DNA of 54,956 bases from Actinomycetota bacterium (lineage in GTDB: Bacteria > Actinomycetota > Coriobacteriia > Anaerosomatales > Anaerosomataceae): positions 1 through 54,956 of the forward strand of contig WSXY01000012.1 in assembly GCA_009773565.1 (NCBI GenBank), in the 5' to 3' direction. Positions 33,066 to 40,203 of the stretch are shown here, in pieces. Position numbers and translations under genes: made by a program. The notes under the pieces are model-generated. The model was not told where the DNA came from. It saw only the letters and a list, made by a program, of their open reading frames with translations, and did no database searches. Position 1 is the stretch's first letter. Each line of letters begins with the position of its first letter.

Positions 33066-34003
33066 ATAAGCCCCTCATCGCGCTGTTTCGCGGTCTTATC
33101 CTCCTGGTATGCGTCAAGCGGTTCGAGATGTGCGATCACATCGGCGACCGTCGCGATCTCTTCGCAGATGGCTTTCTCAACGCGCTCTGCGGTCGCATGA
33201 CCGTCTGCAACCGTGATCGTCGGGTCCACCTGGATATGAAGATCGACGTACACCTCTGACACCGGTCCCCGCGTGCGAATATCGTGCACGCCCAACACTC
33301 CTTCGACGCCGAGGGCGACATCCTTAATCGCAGAGGGCGCGATTCGCGCACGGTCAGCAAGCGTCTCGTTCGCCGACTTAAACACGCTCCAGGCCGCAAA
33401 GACGATGAAGCCCGCAACCATGAGTCCGATCAGCGGATCGGCAATCGGAAATCCCAGTTTGACGAACACCAGCCCGATGATGACTCCGATGCTCACAAGG
33501 ATGTCACTCCCTGTGTGGCTGGCGTCGGCAACAAGAATCTCACTACCGAGTCGTTTGCCGACCCCGCGCTCGTACCGCGCGACAAATATGTTGATTCCCA
33601 GCGTCACGAACATGACGACGAACGACATTGCACCGACACGAGCGATCTCGCCGGGGTTGATGAGCCGTTCAATTGCGGAAGAGCCCACGCGCCAGGCTGC
33701 CAAGAGGAGCATCGCGCCGATAATCGCCGAGGCGAATGTCTCGTACTTGGCATGGCCATACGGGTGATCGTCATCAGCCGGTCGCGAAGCGATGGCCATT
33801 GCGAGCAATCCGATCACATTCGATGTTCCATCGAACATCGAATGGAAGCCATCGGCCGTCATGGCTACCGAATCCGTGAAGATTCCGTATCCGAGTTTGG
33901 CGAAAGCAACGAGCAGGTTCAGGCCGAGAATGATCCACAGTACACGCCTGACCTCATCAGCCCGTGATCCCTGCGGCCCGACTTGCTGTCTCTTGTAACC
34001 CAT
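33062..34003 (-). CDS. Cation diffusion facilitator (CDF) metal exporter
   Basis: 313 residues. The transmembrane metal site is spread over DSVAMTADGFHSMFDGTSN and VADASHTGSDILVS (the HxxxD/DxxxD pattern of the family). The loop DDDHPYGHAKYE and a C-terminal ferredoxin-like domain complete the CDF layout. It exports divalent ions such as Zn2+, Fe2+ or Mn2+ in exchange for protons. The ATG at 34003 has GGAG 5-6 nt upstream; a longer frame to 34060 would cross the operator. It is divergent from a CsoR-family repressor, with the operator between them. Confidence 0.92.
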   Translation of the reverse strand: MGYKRQQVGPQGSRADEVRRVLWIILGLNLLVAFAKLGYGIFTDSVAMTADGFHSMFDGTSNVIGLLAMAIASRPADDDHPYGHAKYETFASAIIGAMLLLAAWRVGSSAIERLINPGEIARVGAMSFVVMFVTLGINIFVARYERGVGKRLGSEILVADASHTGSDILVSIGVIIGLVFVKLGFPIADPLIGLMVAGFIVFAAWSVFKSANETLADRARIAPSAIKDVALGVEGVLGVHDIRTRGPVSEVYVDLHIQVDPTITVADGHATAERVEKAICEEIATVADVIAHLEPLDAYQEDKTAKQRDEGLI

Positions 34004-34018
34004 CTGCGCTCCATCTGT

Positions 34019-34048
34019 TTGCTCGGGAATACCCCCTGGGGGTATAGT
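34019..34048 (+). promoter_or_regulatory. Promoter of the CsoR-family repressor gene
   Basis: TTGCTC (34019-34024) and TATAGT (34043-34048) are separated by 18 bp. Almost the whole spacer is the palindromic operator, so repressor binding would block polymerase directly. Confidence 0.6.
34029..34045. promoter_or_regulatory. CsoR/CstR-type operator, perfect palindrome
   Basis: ATACCCCC-T-GGGGGTAT is a 17-bp perfect palindrome. A G/C-rich core flanked by A/T is the known type of site for CsoR/RcnR/CstR tetramers. It lies between the divergent CDF and repressor genes and can control both. Confidence 0.8.
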
Positions 34049-34100
34049 CAGCCAAACCATTATTGTACGGCATCATCATCACCACCGAAGGAGTGATTCT

Positions 34101-34403
34101 GTGCATACTCTGCCCGACACCGTCGCCGTCGGCAATGACGAAGAGCGGAAACGCATCGTCAACCGCCTCAAGCGGCTCGAAGGACAGATTCGCGGCCTCC
34201 AGACAATGATCGAGTCTGGAAAGGATTGCGATGCCGTCTTGACGCAGATTACCGCGGCAAAGTCAGCGCTCAACCAGGTCGGTCTCCACATCATCGGCTA
34301 CTCGATGAAGACCTGTCTCACCGAGGATAGCGCCCGATCACGCGACGAGCTCGTCGACGAGGCCATCGCCGTGTTTCTCAAGTATTCGAACTGCGTGCAG
34401 TAG
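34101..34403 (+). CDS. CsoR/RcnR-family repressor with CstR-like C-S-C fingerprint
   Basis: 100 residues, all-helical, with the DUF156 core RIVNRLKRLEGQIRGLQTMI. The effector positions read Cys43 (GKDC), Ser68 and Cys72 (YSMKTC). Copper sensors of the CsoR group have Cys-His-Cys, whereas persulfide-sensing CstR proteins keep the two cysteines and lack the histidine. This protein therefore looks more like a sulfur-species or atypical metal sensor than a copper sensor; His63, one turn earlier, is not at the usual ligand site. The GTG start has AAGGAG upstream. It probably represses itself and the CDF gene through the palindrome at 34029-34045. Confidence 0.88.
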   Translation: MHTLPDTVAVGNDEERKRIVNRLKRLEGQIRGLQTMIESGKDCDAVLTQITAAKSALNQVGLHIIGYSMKTCLTEDSARSRDELVDEAIAVFLKYSNCVQ

Positions 34404-34408
34404 TTCAC

Positions 34409-34786
34409 TCAGGCGGTTGCAGCGTCGACAAGCCCGACGACCTGTTGCTCGACAAGCTGGCCGTGAGCAGACGCGTCTTCGACCTCGAAATCACCATCAA
34501 GGACCGCCGAACGTATAGCGGAGACGTAGACGACCTCGCCTTCGACATACACATGGACGCGGCACTGCGATATCTTTGCGCTGCACCCGGGTGCTTCGTT
34601 CATGTGAATCATCGTAGACAGCTCATAGATTCTCAGCGGCTGTATCGCAAACCCCTTTGCTGCAAGTGTCGCCTGCAGATCATGGGCGCGTTCAACGACG
34701 AAACCAAACGAGCGGATAGAACGTTCGACGGCCTCGACGGTCGACTCAAATCCGCTATGGCATACGCGCTTATACGTGAAGTCCAT
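34409..34786 (-). CDS. DUF302-like protein
   Basis: 125 residues. The pattern GFESTVEAVERSIRSFGFVV followed by a strand-helix-strand and a later acidic region resembles the DUF302 fold (a small alpha/beta domain of unknown function). Two cysteines (PGCSAKISQC) sit in the middle and may bind metal or form a disulfide. The stop lies 5 nt from the stop of the convergent repressor gene. The start ATG has only a weak ribosome binding site. The link to metal or sulfur homeostasis is only by position. Confidence 0.6.
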   Translation of the reverse strand: MDFTYKRVCHSGFESTVEAVERSIRSFGFVVERAHDLQATLAAKGFAIQPLRIYELSTMIHMNEAPGCSAKISQCRVHVYVEGEVVYVSAIRSAVLDGDFEVEDASAHGQLVEQQVVGLVDAATA

Positions 34787-34875
34787 GCCACTAGACTATC
34801 ATGCTCAAAGAACGATTTGGCGCTGCCCTCCACGAAACGGTACTGTCGTCAGAGACGCTTACCGAAAGGACCAGC

Positions 34876-36108
34876 GTGGCGAATTGGCTCTTCCTTCTCG
34901 TCGGCGCTGCGGCTACCGGCGCTGCATGCACGTATCTGCTGGTGGTTCCCCGTCGGTGGCTGCCCCTTCCCGGCGCACTCATCGTCTGCAGCTTGTTCTC
35001 GGCAACACGGAGCATGGATCACGTGCTTAAGACGTCAGAAGCGACCGGGTTAATCGGAATGGCGATCTTGCTGTCCGGACTGGGAGTCTCAGTAGGATTC
35101 TGGCTCGCCTCGGCGTCGCTCCCACTCCTGGCGGACCGCAATCGAGAGGCGTCCGAAGCACTGGTATCAAGCGCGTCTGACTCTGCGGTCACCCTCCTCG
35201 TGCTCTCGTTCGCAGCTCCAGAACGGTACCGGGTCAGATGGACCGCATGGTATGTGCGAAGGCTGCTCGAGAGTGGCGCTCTCGAGCTGCCGTCGAGCGC
35301 GATTCCATTCGTGTTCCTATCTGAACGCTCCCGGTACGGCGCAATCGGCGACTACCTGCCCGCCAGGGCGTCGACAACCGCGATTGTCGAGCAACTTGAA
35401 GCGACTCTCAGGGAACCGGCAATCGGAAGGATCGTGATTGCATGGGGTGAAGGGTCGCTTGAGTCATCAAAAGGCATCGTGTCCTCCGTTGCGGCAAGCG
35501 GCGGCCGCACGATTGTGGTGACGCTCGGCGCGGACGGTTCATTTCGCTCCACGGAAGCCATTCTCGAGCTTGAGTCAGCTCTCGAGTCTGTCGAGGATTG
35601 CCGCTCCCTTCTCGTCGCTCCGAGTATCTGGCACTCCGGCCGCCTCGCGCAGAAGCTTGTCACACGCATTCTCGACACGACGCGGGGCGCGGACCTGAAG
35701 ACCGCAGGTGTCGTCCTTGTTGGCGAAGGGCAACCTGAAGCGTGGGAATCGCACGATCAAGGCTGGAGGGAGCGAGAGAACTACTTCAACCAGCGCGTTC
35801 GTCTCCTCCTGACCGAGCGCGGCATCCGCGAGCAACACGTCAGAGCCGCCTGGCTCGAATGGCAAACACCGGACGTGACTGAGGCTGTTCGACATCTCGC
35901 GGCACTGGGTTGCGAGCGGATTGTCATCGCGCCATCGACGATAGCCTGCGTCACGCTCTCGACGGCAATCGACCTGGAACACATGGTAGCCTCGGCGCGT
36001 GTAGCCGAAGACGTGCAGACCGTGACGTTGGCACCGTGGGGTGATGATCCGGCTCTCGCGCAGGCAACCGCAGAAGCGGCCCGCCAGGCCCTGGAGCACG
36101 CTCGCTGA
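34876..36108 (+). CDS. Membrane-anchored protein with chelatase-like C-terminal domain
   Basis: 410 residues from the GTG at 34876, which has AAAGGA 5 nt upstream; an ATG at 34801 lacks a ribosome binding site. Two or three N-terminal helices (WLFLLVGAAATGAACTYLLV; a second near LPGALIVCSLF; GLIGMAILLSGLGVSVGFWL) anchor a large soluble part. The last 130 residues (VTEAVRHLAALGCERIVIAP, then a region ending TLAPWGDDPALAQA) resemble the CbiX/ferrochelatase class-II chelatase fold. The usual catalytic histidines are not obvious, so it may be inactive or use another ligand. It is not a recognised family member, and the assignment is tentative. Confidence 0.5.
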   Translation: MANWLFLLVGAAATGAACTYLLVVPRRWLPLPGALIVCSLFSATRSMDHVLKTSEATGLIGMAILLSGLGVSVGFWLASASLPLLADRNREASEALVSSASDSAVTLLVLSFAAPERYRVRWTAWYVRRLLESGALELPSSAIPFVFLSERSRYGAIGDYLPARASTTAIVEQLEATLREPAIGRIVIAWGEGSLESSKGIVSSVAASGGRTIVVTLGADGSFRSTEAILELESALESVEDCRSLLVAPSIWHSGRLAQKLVTRILDTTRGADLKTAGVVLVGEGQPEAWESHDQGWRERENYFNQRVRLLLTERGIREQHVRAAWLEWQTPDVTEAVRHLAALGCERIVIAPSTIACVTLSTAIDLEHMVASARVAEDVQTVTLAPWGDDPALAQATAEAARQALEHAR

Positions 36109-36126
36109 CAGTGGGAGATCGCGCCT

Positions 36127-36843
36127 CTATTTGGTGGCCTTGCAGCGCTCCCAGTTCCATGACTGGAGCCGACGGATCTGCGGATACCGAAACGCGTAGC
36201 GCAAAGCCACGGAGAGTCCGCCTTTTGATGCTTCGGCGCGCGTTTCAAGCTTGTCGATACTCAACCTGAGGTCTTCGGCCGTCGTGCCGCGATAGAGCGT
36301 GTAGCCGTTCCCGATCGCCTTCAGAACGTGGGCGTCGGATCCGCCGGTTGCGGCGATACCCTGACCGCCTGCGAAGGCCTTCGCGGCAAGGCGGTTTGCG
36401 TAGACAAGATACGGCGAAGAGTTGTAGACCTCAAGGGCATGAAAGGCGACGTCATTGATTGCCTGCCCGACGCTTTCAAGACCGAACGGCCCGAAGGCGC
36501 GGTTGGCGAACGGGTGCGCAATGACAGCAACTCCGCCCTGCTCGTTGATACGCGAGACAGTTTCCGCGGCCGAAAGGTTCGCTGGAATCGTCTCCTCAAG
36601 CCAGAGGCCGATGATGTGGCCGGATTTCGACGAAATCTCCTCGCCGACAATGACTTCGAACTCGTACATATCGCTGAGCGAGCGTGCAAAAAGCGCACCC
36701 TCGATGGTGTTATGGTCGGTTATCGCAATCGCTGCAAGGTCGGTGTGATGAGCCACGTACTCCATGATCTCGGGGATCTTGGCCAGCCCATCACTGTGGT
36801 TCGAGTGAATATGCAGGTCCGCTTTACTCCAGACCTCGGTCAC
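36127..36843 (-). CDS. PHP-domain phosphoesterase
   Basis: 238 residues from the GTG at 36843, which has AGGGGG 6 nt upstream (ATG at 36876 is possible but lacks one). The metal-binding motifs of the polymerase-and-histidinol-phosphatase fold are in order: DLHIHSNHSDG, AITDHNTIEGA, VGEEISSK, VIAHPFANRA and GGSDAHVL. This is a small stand-alone PHP enzyme of the YciV/TrpH type; those characterised act on 3',5'-nucleoside bisphosphates or short RNA ends. Convergent with the chelatase-like gene at an 18-bp distance. Confidence 0.87.
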   Translation of the reverse strand: MTEVWSKADLHIHSNHSDGLAKIPEIMEYVAHHTDLAAIAITDHNTIEGALFARSLSDMYEFEVIVGEEISSKSGHIIGLWLEETIPANLSAAETVSRINEQGGVAVIAHPFANRAFGPFGLESVGQAINDVAFHALEVYNSSPYLVYANRLAAKAFAGGQGIAATGGSDAHVLKAIGNGYTLYRGTTAEDLRLSIDKLETRAEASKGGLSVALRYAFRYPQIRRLQSWNWERCKATK

Positions 36844-36982
36844 GTAGGGCCCCCTGAGTCTCGGGATGATCGTCATCCGGTTGAAGCAAGTTCCATACCG
36901 GAGAGCAGCTTGCTGCCTTCTACTCTATCGGCCGGACCCGGTTCACCCTGAAGCGCCTCGCGACCGACGGCAGTCCGCATCT

Positions 36983-38155
36983 CTAGCGCGTCGCGGACCA
37001 CGCTGCGAGACGCCTGACACCCTCATGGAGACGATCGAGCGACGTCGCGTAGCTGAATCGCAAGAAACCCTCCCCGCCCGCTCCGAAGTCGATACCCGGG
37101 GCGACCGCAACGCCAGCCTCTTCAAGGAGCCGGCTCGAAAGTGCGAGAGAGTCGCTCCCCCATACGCGCGCATCCGCGAACACGTAGAATGCACCGGTCG
37201 GCTCGGTAGCGACCTTCAGGCCCAGTTCGCGAAGCGCCGGGACAAGGTAGCGGCGCCGTTCGTCATACAGCCCGCGCATCCGTGCCACATCCGGCTGGCC
37301 ATCCGTGAGCGCGACCGTCCCGGCAACCTGGACAAAATGGTTAGCGCACAGGAAGAAGTTCTGCTGGATGACCTCGGCCGCGCGCACGAAAGCCCTCGGG
37401 GCGATCAAGTACCCGAGGCGCCATCCCGTCATCGCATACGCCTTCGAGAACCCGTTGAGCACGAACGCCCGGTCCGTATACTCCAGGATCGAGTGTGAGG
37501 GGCCGTCGAACTGCAGGCCATGGTAGATCTCGTCGCTCGCGATCCAGATGCCCGTTTCCGCGGCAAGGGTCGCAAGCGCGGTCAGGTCATCAGGCCCGAG
37601 AACGGTTCCCATCGGATTCGCGGGCGAGTTGATGACGATCGCTTTCGTCCGCGGCGTGATCGCCGCGCGGACCTCCTCGATCCTGAAGCGGAATCCCTCC
37701 TCGGCGCGAACACACACAGGAACAGGAACGCCGCCGAGAAACGAGATGTAGTTCGGATACGCGGGATAGCACGGGTCGGAGATGATGACCTCATCACCGG
37801 GATCGAGAAGCGCGCCGAACAGCAGGAGCATCGCCGGAGATGTGCCCTGCGTGACGATGATGTCCTCCGGATCGACGGCGACACCATACGCCGCGTCATA
37901 GTGAGCGGCAATCGCGGTTCGCAGATCCGGCAGTCCGGCCGACTGTGTGTACCCCGTGTCACCGGCTTCCATGGCGGCCTCTGCGGCGCGGGTGATGATC
38001 TCGGGAGTCGCGAAGTCGGGATCGCCGATCTCCATGCGAACGATGTCGCGCCCCGCCGCTGTCAGCTCCTTCGCGCGAGCAACAACATCCATCACCACGA
38101 ACGGACGAATCGCTTGTGCACGCCTGGAAACCTGATCCACGGGCTCACCTCTCAT
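36983..38155 (-). CDS. Class I/II PLP-dependent aminotransferase
   Basis: 390 residues of fold type I. The Schiff-base lysine lies in NGFSKAYAMTGWRLGYL. Other signatures are YTQSAGLPDLRTAIAAHY, VTQGTSPAMLLLFGALLD, DPCYPAYPNY, INSPANPMGT and the carboxylate-binding arginine near FLRFSYATSLDRL. The family includes aspartate, tyrosine and branched-chain transaminases, and the donor and acceptor are unknown. The ATG overlaps the radical SAM stop (ATGA); a GTG five codons later has a better ribosome binding site (AGGTGA) and may be the real start. It is last in an operon with two radical-SAM-type proteins. Confidence 0.9.
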   Translation of the reverse strand: MRGEPVDQVSRRAQAIRPFVVMDVVARAKELTAAGRDIVRMEIGDPDFATPEIITRAAEAAMEAGDTGYTQSAGLPDLRTAIAAHYDAAYGVAVDPEDIIVTQGTSPAMLLLFGALLDPGDEVIISDPCYPAYPNYISFLGGVPVPVCVRAEEGFRFRIEEVRAAITPRTKAIVINSPANPMGTVLGPDDLTALATLAAETGIWIASDEIYHGLQFDGPSHSILEYTDRAFVLNGFSKAYAMTGWRLGYLIAPRAFVRAAEVIQQNFFLCANHFVQVAGTVALTDGQPDVARMRGLYDERRRYLVPALRELGLKVATEPTGAFYVFADARVWGSDSLALSSRLLEEAGVAVAPGIDFGAGGEGFLRFSYATSLDRLHEGVRRLAAWSATR

Positions 38156-39420
38156 AGTCGTGCCTCGTACTGCCGTTGTATCCAGGTCGCACGAACCTCA
38201 GCGCGCCGGAGGTCAACATAGGAAATACGTGGCGTCGCGATGATCTCGTGTGGTGGCTCGACATCGAATATCAGCCCGAGCTCTTCGGCACGCAGCCACA
38301 GATCGGTACCCGGCAGCACGTGCAGCGTCGACGTCTGAACCCTCCCGGGATCGAGCGCAAGACAGAACTCCATACCCTCAAAGAACTCCTCGGTCGAGTC
38401 CCCCGGAAGTCCGATGATGAGGTCACATTCAACGCTGATCCCCACGCGCCGGAGGGCGGCGACACCGGTCGAGAATCGCTCAGGATCGAAGGAGCGCCTG
38501 CATTCTGCGAGGGCAGCTGCCCCGACGCTCTGCGGACCCGTCTCAACCGAGCATACCCCTGCCCGCTTGAGCAGCGCAGCGGCATCGTCGTCGACTCGCT
38601 CGATATCCACTTCAACAGTGTGCAGCCTGAGGCCGTTGGCAGCGTACGGAGCCAGTGCCGCCGACAGCCACTCGAGACGATCCTGCGTCAGATTGAAGAC
38701 CGGGTCGATGAACGAGAACGACGACACCCCGTGCGACTCCGCAAGCGTACGTATCTCGGCCTCGACACGACCCTGCGAGAACGAACGAACGCGACCATAG
38801 CCCTTGCCCTCAAAGCAGTACCCGCATCGATGCGGGCAACCGCGGTACGTCTCGAGATACGCACCCCCATCGACCGGACTCATAACACCCGTGAGGTACG
38901 GAGACGGGATCGAATCGAGATCCGCGATGAGCGCACGATCGCCTGCTGAGACCACGAATCCGTCGGGACGGCGCGCAGTCACACCCTCGACCCTGCACAC
39001 GTCGCGCCCGCGGGTGAGCGCGTAGAGCACTTCAGCGAAGGTGATCTCGCCCTCGCCTCGAACGATGAGGTCGACTTCCATATGCGATTCAAGCGTCTGC
39101 TCGGCAACCGGCCCAACCTCGGGACCGCCGAGCACGATCCGGGTGTGGGGGCTGGCGGCGCGGATGATCCTGCACAGGTCGAACACATGGCGCGCGTTCC
39201 AGCAGGTCACGGAGAGCGCAACCACGTCGGGCTCGAGCGGGAGCACTCGATAGGCGACCCACCAGGGGTCCACATCCACCGTCAGGTCGAGTGTCTGGAA
39301 GGCAACCCGTCCCTTGAGACGATCGTCGGATTGCGCGTAGGCGCGGATGTAGCCAAGCGCAAGCGACTGATAGCCCGGCGAATTGAGCCCGACGAGAACG
39401 ACCTTCAAGGGGGCGCTCAT
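38152..39420 (-). CDS. B12-binding-domain radical SAM enzyme
   Basis: 422 residues. An N-terminal cobalamin-binding Rossmann domain (about 1-150: VVLVGLNSPGYQSLALGYIR to VRGEGEITFAEVLYAL) lacks an obvious DxHxxG base-off motif, as in BchE-type members. The radical SAM domain has the cluster motif CPHRCGYC (Cys195, Cys199, Cys202) and a (beta/alpha) barrel with ETGPQSVG and CDLIIGLPGDSTEEF. Such enzymes perform radical methylations, cyclisations or rearrangements. The ATG overlaps the stop of the upstream gene (TGATG), and its stop overlaps the aminotransferase start. The product is unknown. Confidence 0.92.
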   Translation of the reverse strand: MSAPLKVVLVGLNSPGYQSLALGYIRAYAQSDDRLKGRVAFQTLDLTVDVDPWWVAYRVLPLEPDVVALSVTCWNARHVFDLCRIIRAASPHTRIVLGGPEVGPVAEQTLESHMEVDLIVRGEGEITFAEVLYALTRGRDVCRVEGVTARRPDGFVVSAGDRALIADLDSIPSPYLTGVMSPVDGGAYLETYRGCPHRCGYCFEGKGYGRVRSFSQGRVEAEIRTLAESHGVSSFSFIDPVFNLTQDRLEWLSAALAPYAANGLRLHTVEVDIERVDDDAAALLKRAGVCSVETGPQSVGAAALAECRRSFDPERFSTGVAALRRVGISVECDLIIGLPGDSTEEFFEGMEFCLALDPGRVQTSTLHVLPGTDLWLRAEELGLIFDVEPPHEIIATPRISYVDLRRAEVRATWIQRQYEARL

Positions 39421-40118
39421 CAGCCGTCTCCGATGATGCAGTGAGCCGCATGGCTCTCGGGAAGCACGATGCCCTCAACCTCGACCCAGACGCCGTTCAC
39501 GACGCCTGTGTCGCATGCGGCGCTCACGTGGGCAATGGCGGCCGATCCGTACGCGCCTTCGCCGTCGGCAACAAGACGCACGGCACCGACGCCGGCATCG
39601 GCAAGTTCCGCGACTGCTACCGGCAGGAGCGGTGCCGTGTGCCTGCAGGCGGGCACAACCGCAGAGACGGCCACCTTCTGGTCCACAGCCGCAGCGGCGC
39701 TTATGAACGCCCTGATACCCGCCAGCGCGGCATCGCTCGCACGTATCGGTGTCGCGACTGGATCATCGTCCGCGACCGAAGGTACGAACCGGATCACCAG
39801 GTGTCGAACACCGACGTGAATCGCTCCGGCCGCGTTCTCGCCGACGTTCAACGGACCGCCACCTGTCTCGAGTCCGATTCGTACGAATCCCGCTGCTGCC
39901 GCAGCCACGACCAGCGCCGGCAGTTCAGGATGCGAAAACGCTTCAAGGCCACCAAGAACGAGATTCGGTCCTGGGACGACGTCGACCCCCGCCGCCTCAG
40001 TGAGGTCGGTGCGGACCGCTGCCGATTCTCGAACCGACATACCCGGAGCGTTTGGCGCGCATCGCTCACAACGGGGAAGACCCCCCTCGCCGAGCGAAAT
40101 GTGTACAAACGGTATCAA
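39420..40118 (-). CDS. Radical-SAM-like protein with incomplete cluster motif
   Basis: 232 residues from the TTG at 40118, which has GGAAGG 6 nt upstream (GTG at 40187 is the longest alternative). The layout copies a short radical SAM protein: IPFVHISLGEGGLPRCERC, then LVLGGLEAFSHPELPALV (cf. the usual GGEP) and AAGFVRIGLETGGGPL (cf. TNG). The cluster motif Cx3Cx2C reads Gly13-x3-Cys17-x2-Cys20, so one ligand is lost. It may be a non-catalytic partner, a chaperone, or bind iron-sulfur differently. It overlaps the B12 radical SAM gene by TGATG. Confidence 0.65.
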   Translation of the reverse strand: MIPFVHISLGEGGLPRCERCAPNAPGMSVRESAAVRTDLTEAAGVDVVPGPNLVLGGLEAFSHPELPALVVAAAAAGFVRIGLETGGGPLNVGENAAGAIHVGVRHLVIRFVPSVADDDPVATPIRASDAALAGIRAFISAAAAVDQKVAVSAVVPACRHTAPLLPVAVAELADAGVGAVRLVADGEGAYGSAAIAHVSAACDTGVVNGVWVEVEGIVLPESHAAHCIIGDG

Positions 40119-40191
40119 GATCAGCCTTCCAACGACGGGTTCACCGGACAAGTATAGACCGACCCACGTCAACGGCAGGGGGGGCACCTGC

Positions 40192-40197
40192 TAGAAT
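40192..40197 (+). promoter_or_regulatory. -10 box giving a likely leaderless transcript
   Basis: TAGAAT ends 6 nt before the ATG at 40204, and no ribosome binding site lies at a usable distance. Transcription would begin at or next to the start codon. Leaderless mRNAs of this form are common in actinobacteria. Confidence 0.5.
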
Positions 40198-40203
40198 CTG
40201 CAT

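Noticed and set aside
40145-40187. GTG start at 40187 for the radical-SAM-like protein
   Set aside because: The extra 23 residues lack similarity and a ribosome binding site; a TTG at 40118 has a well-placed GGAAGG.
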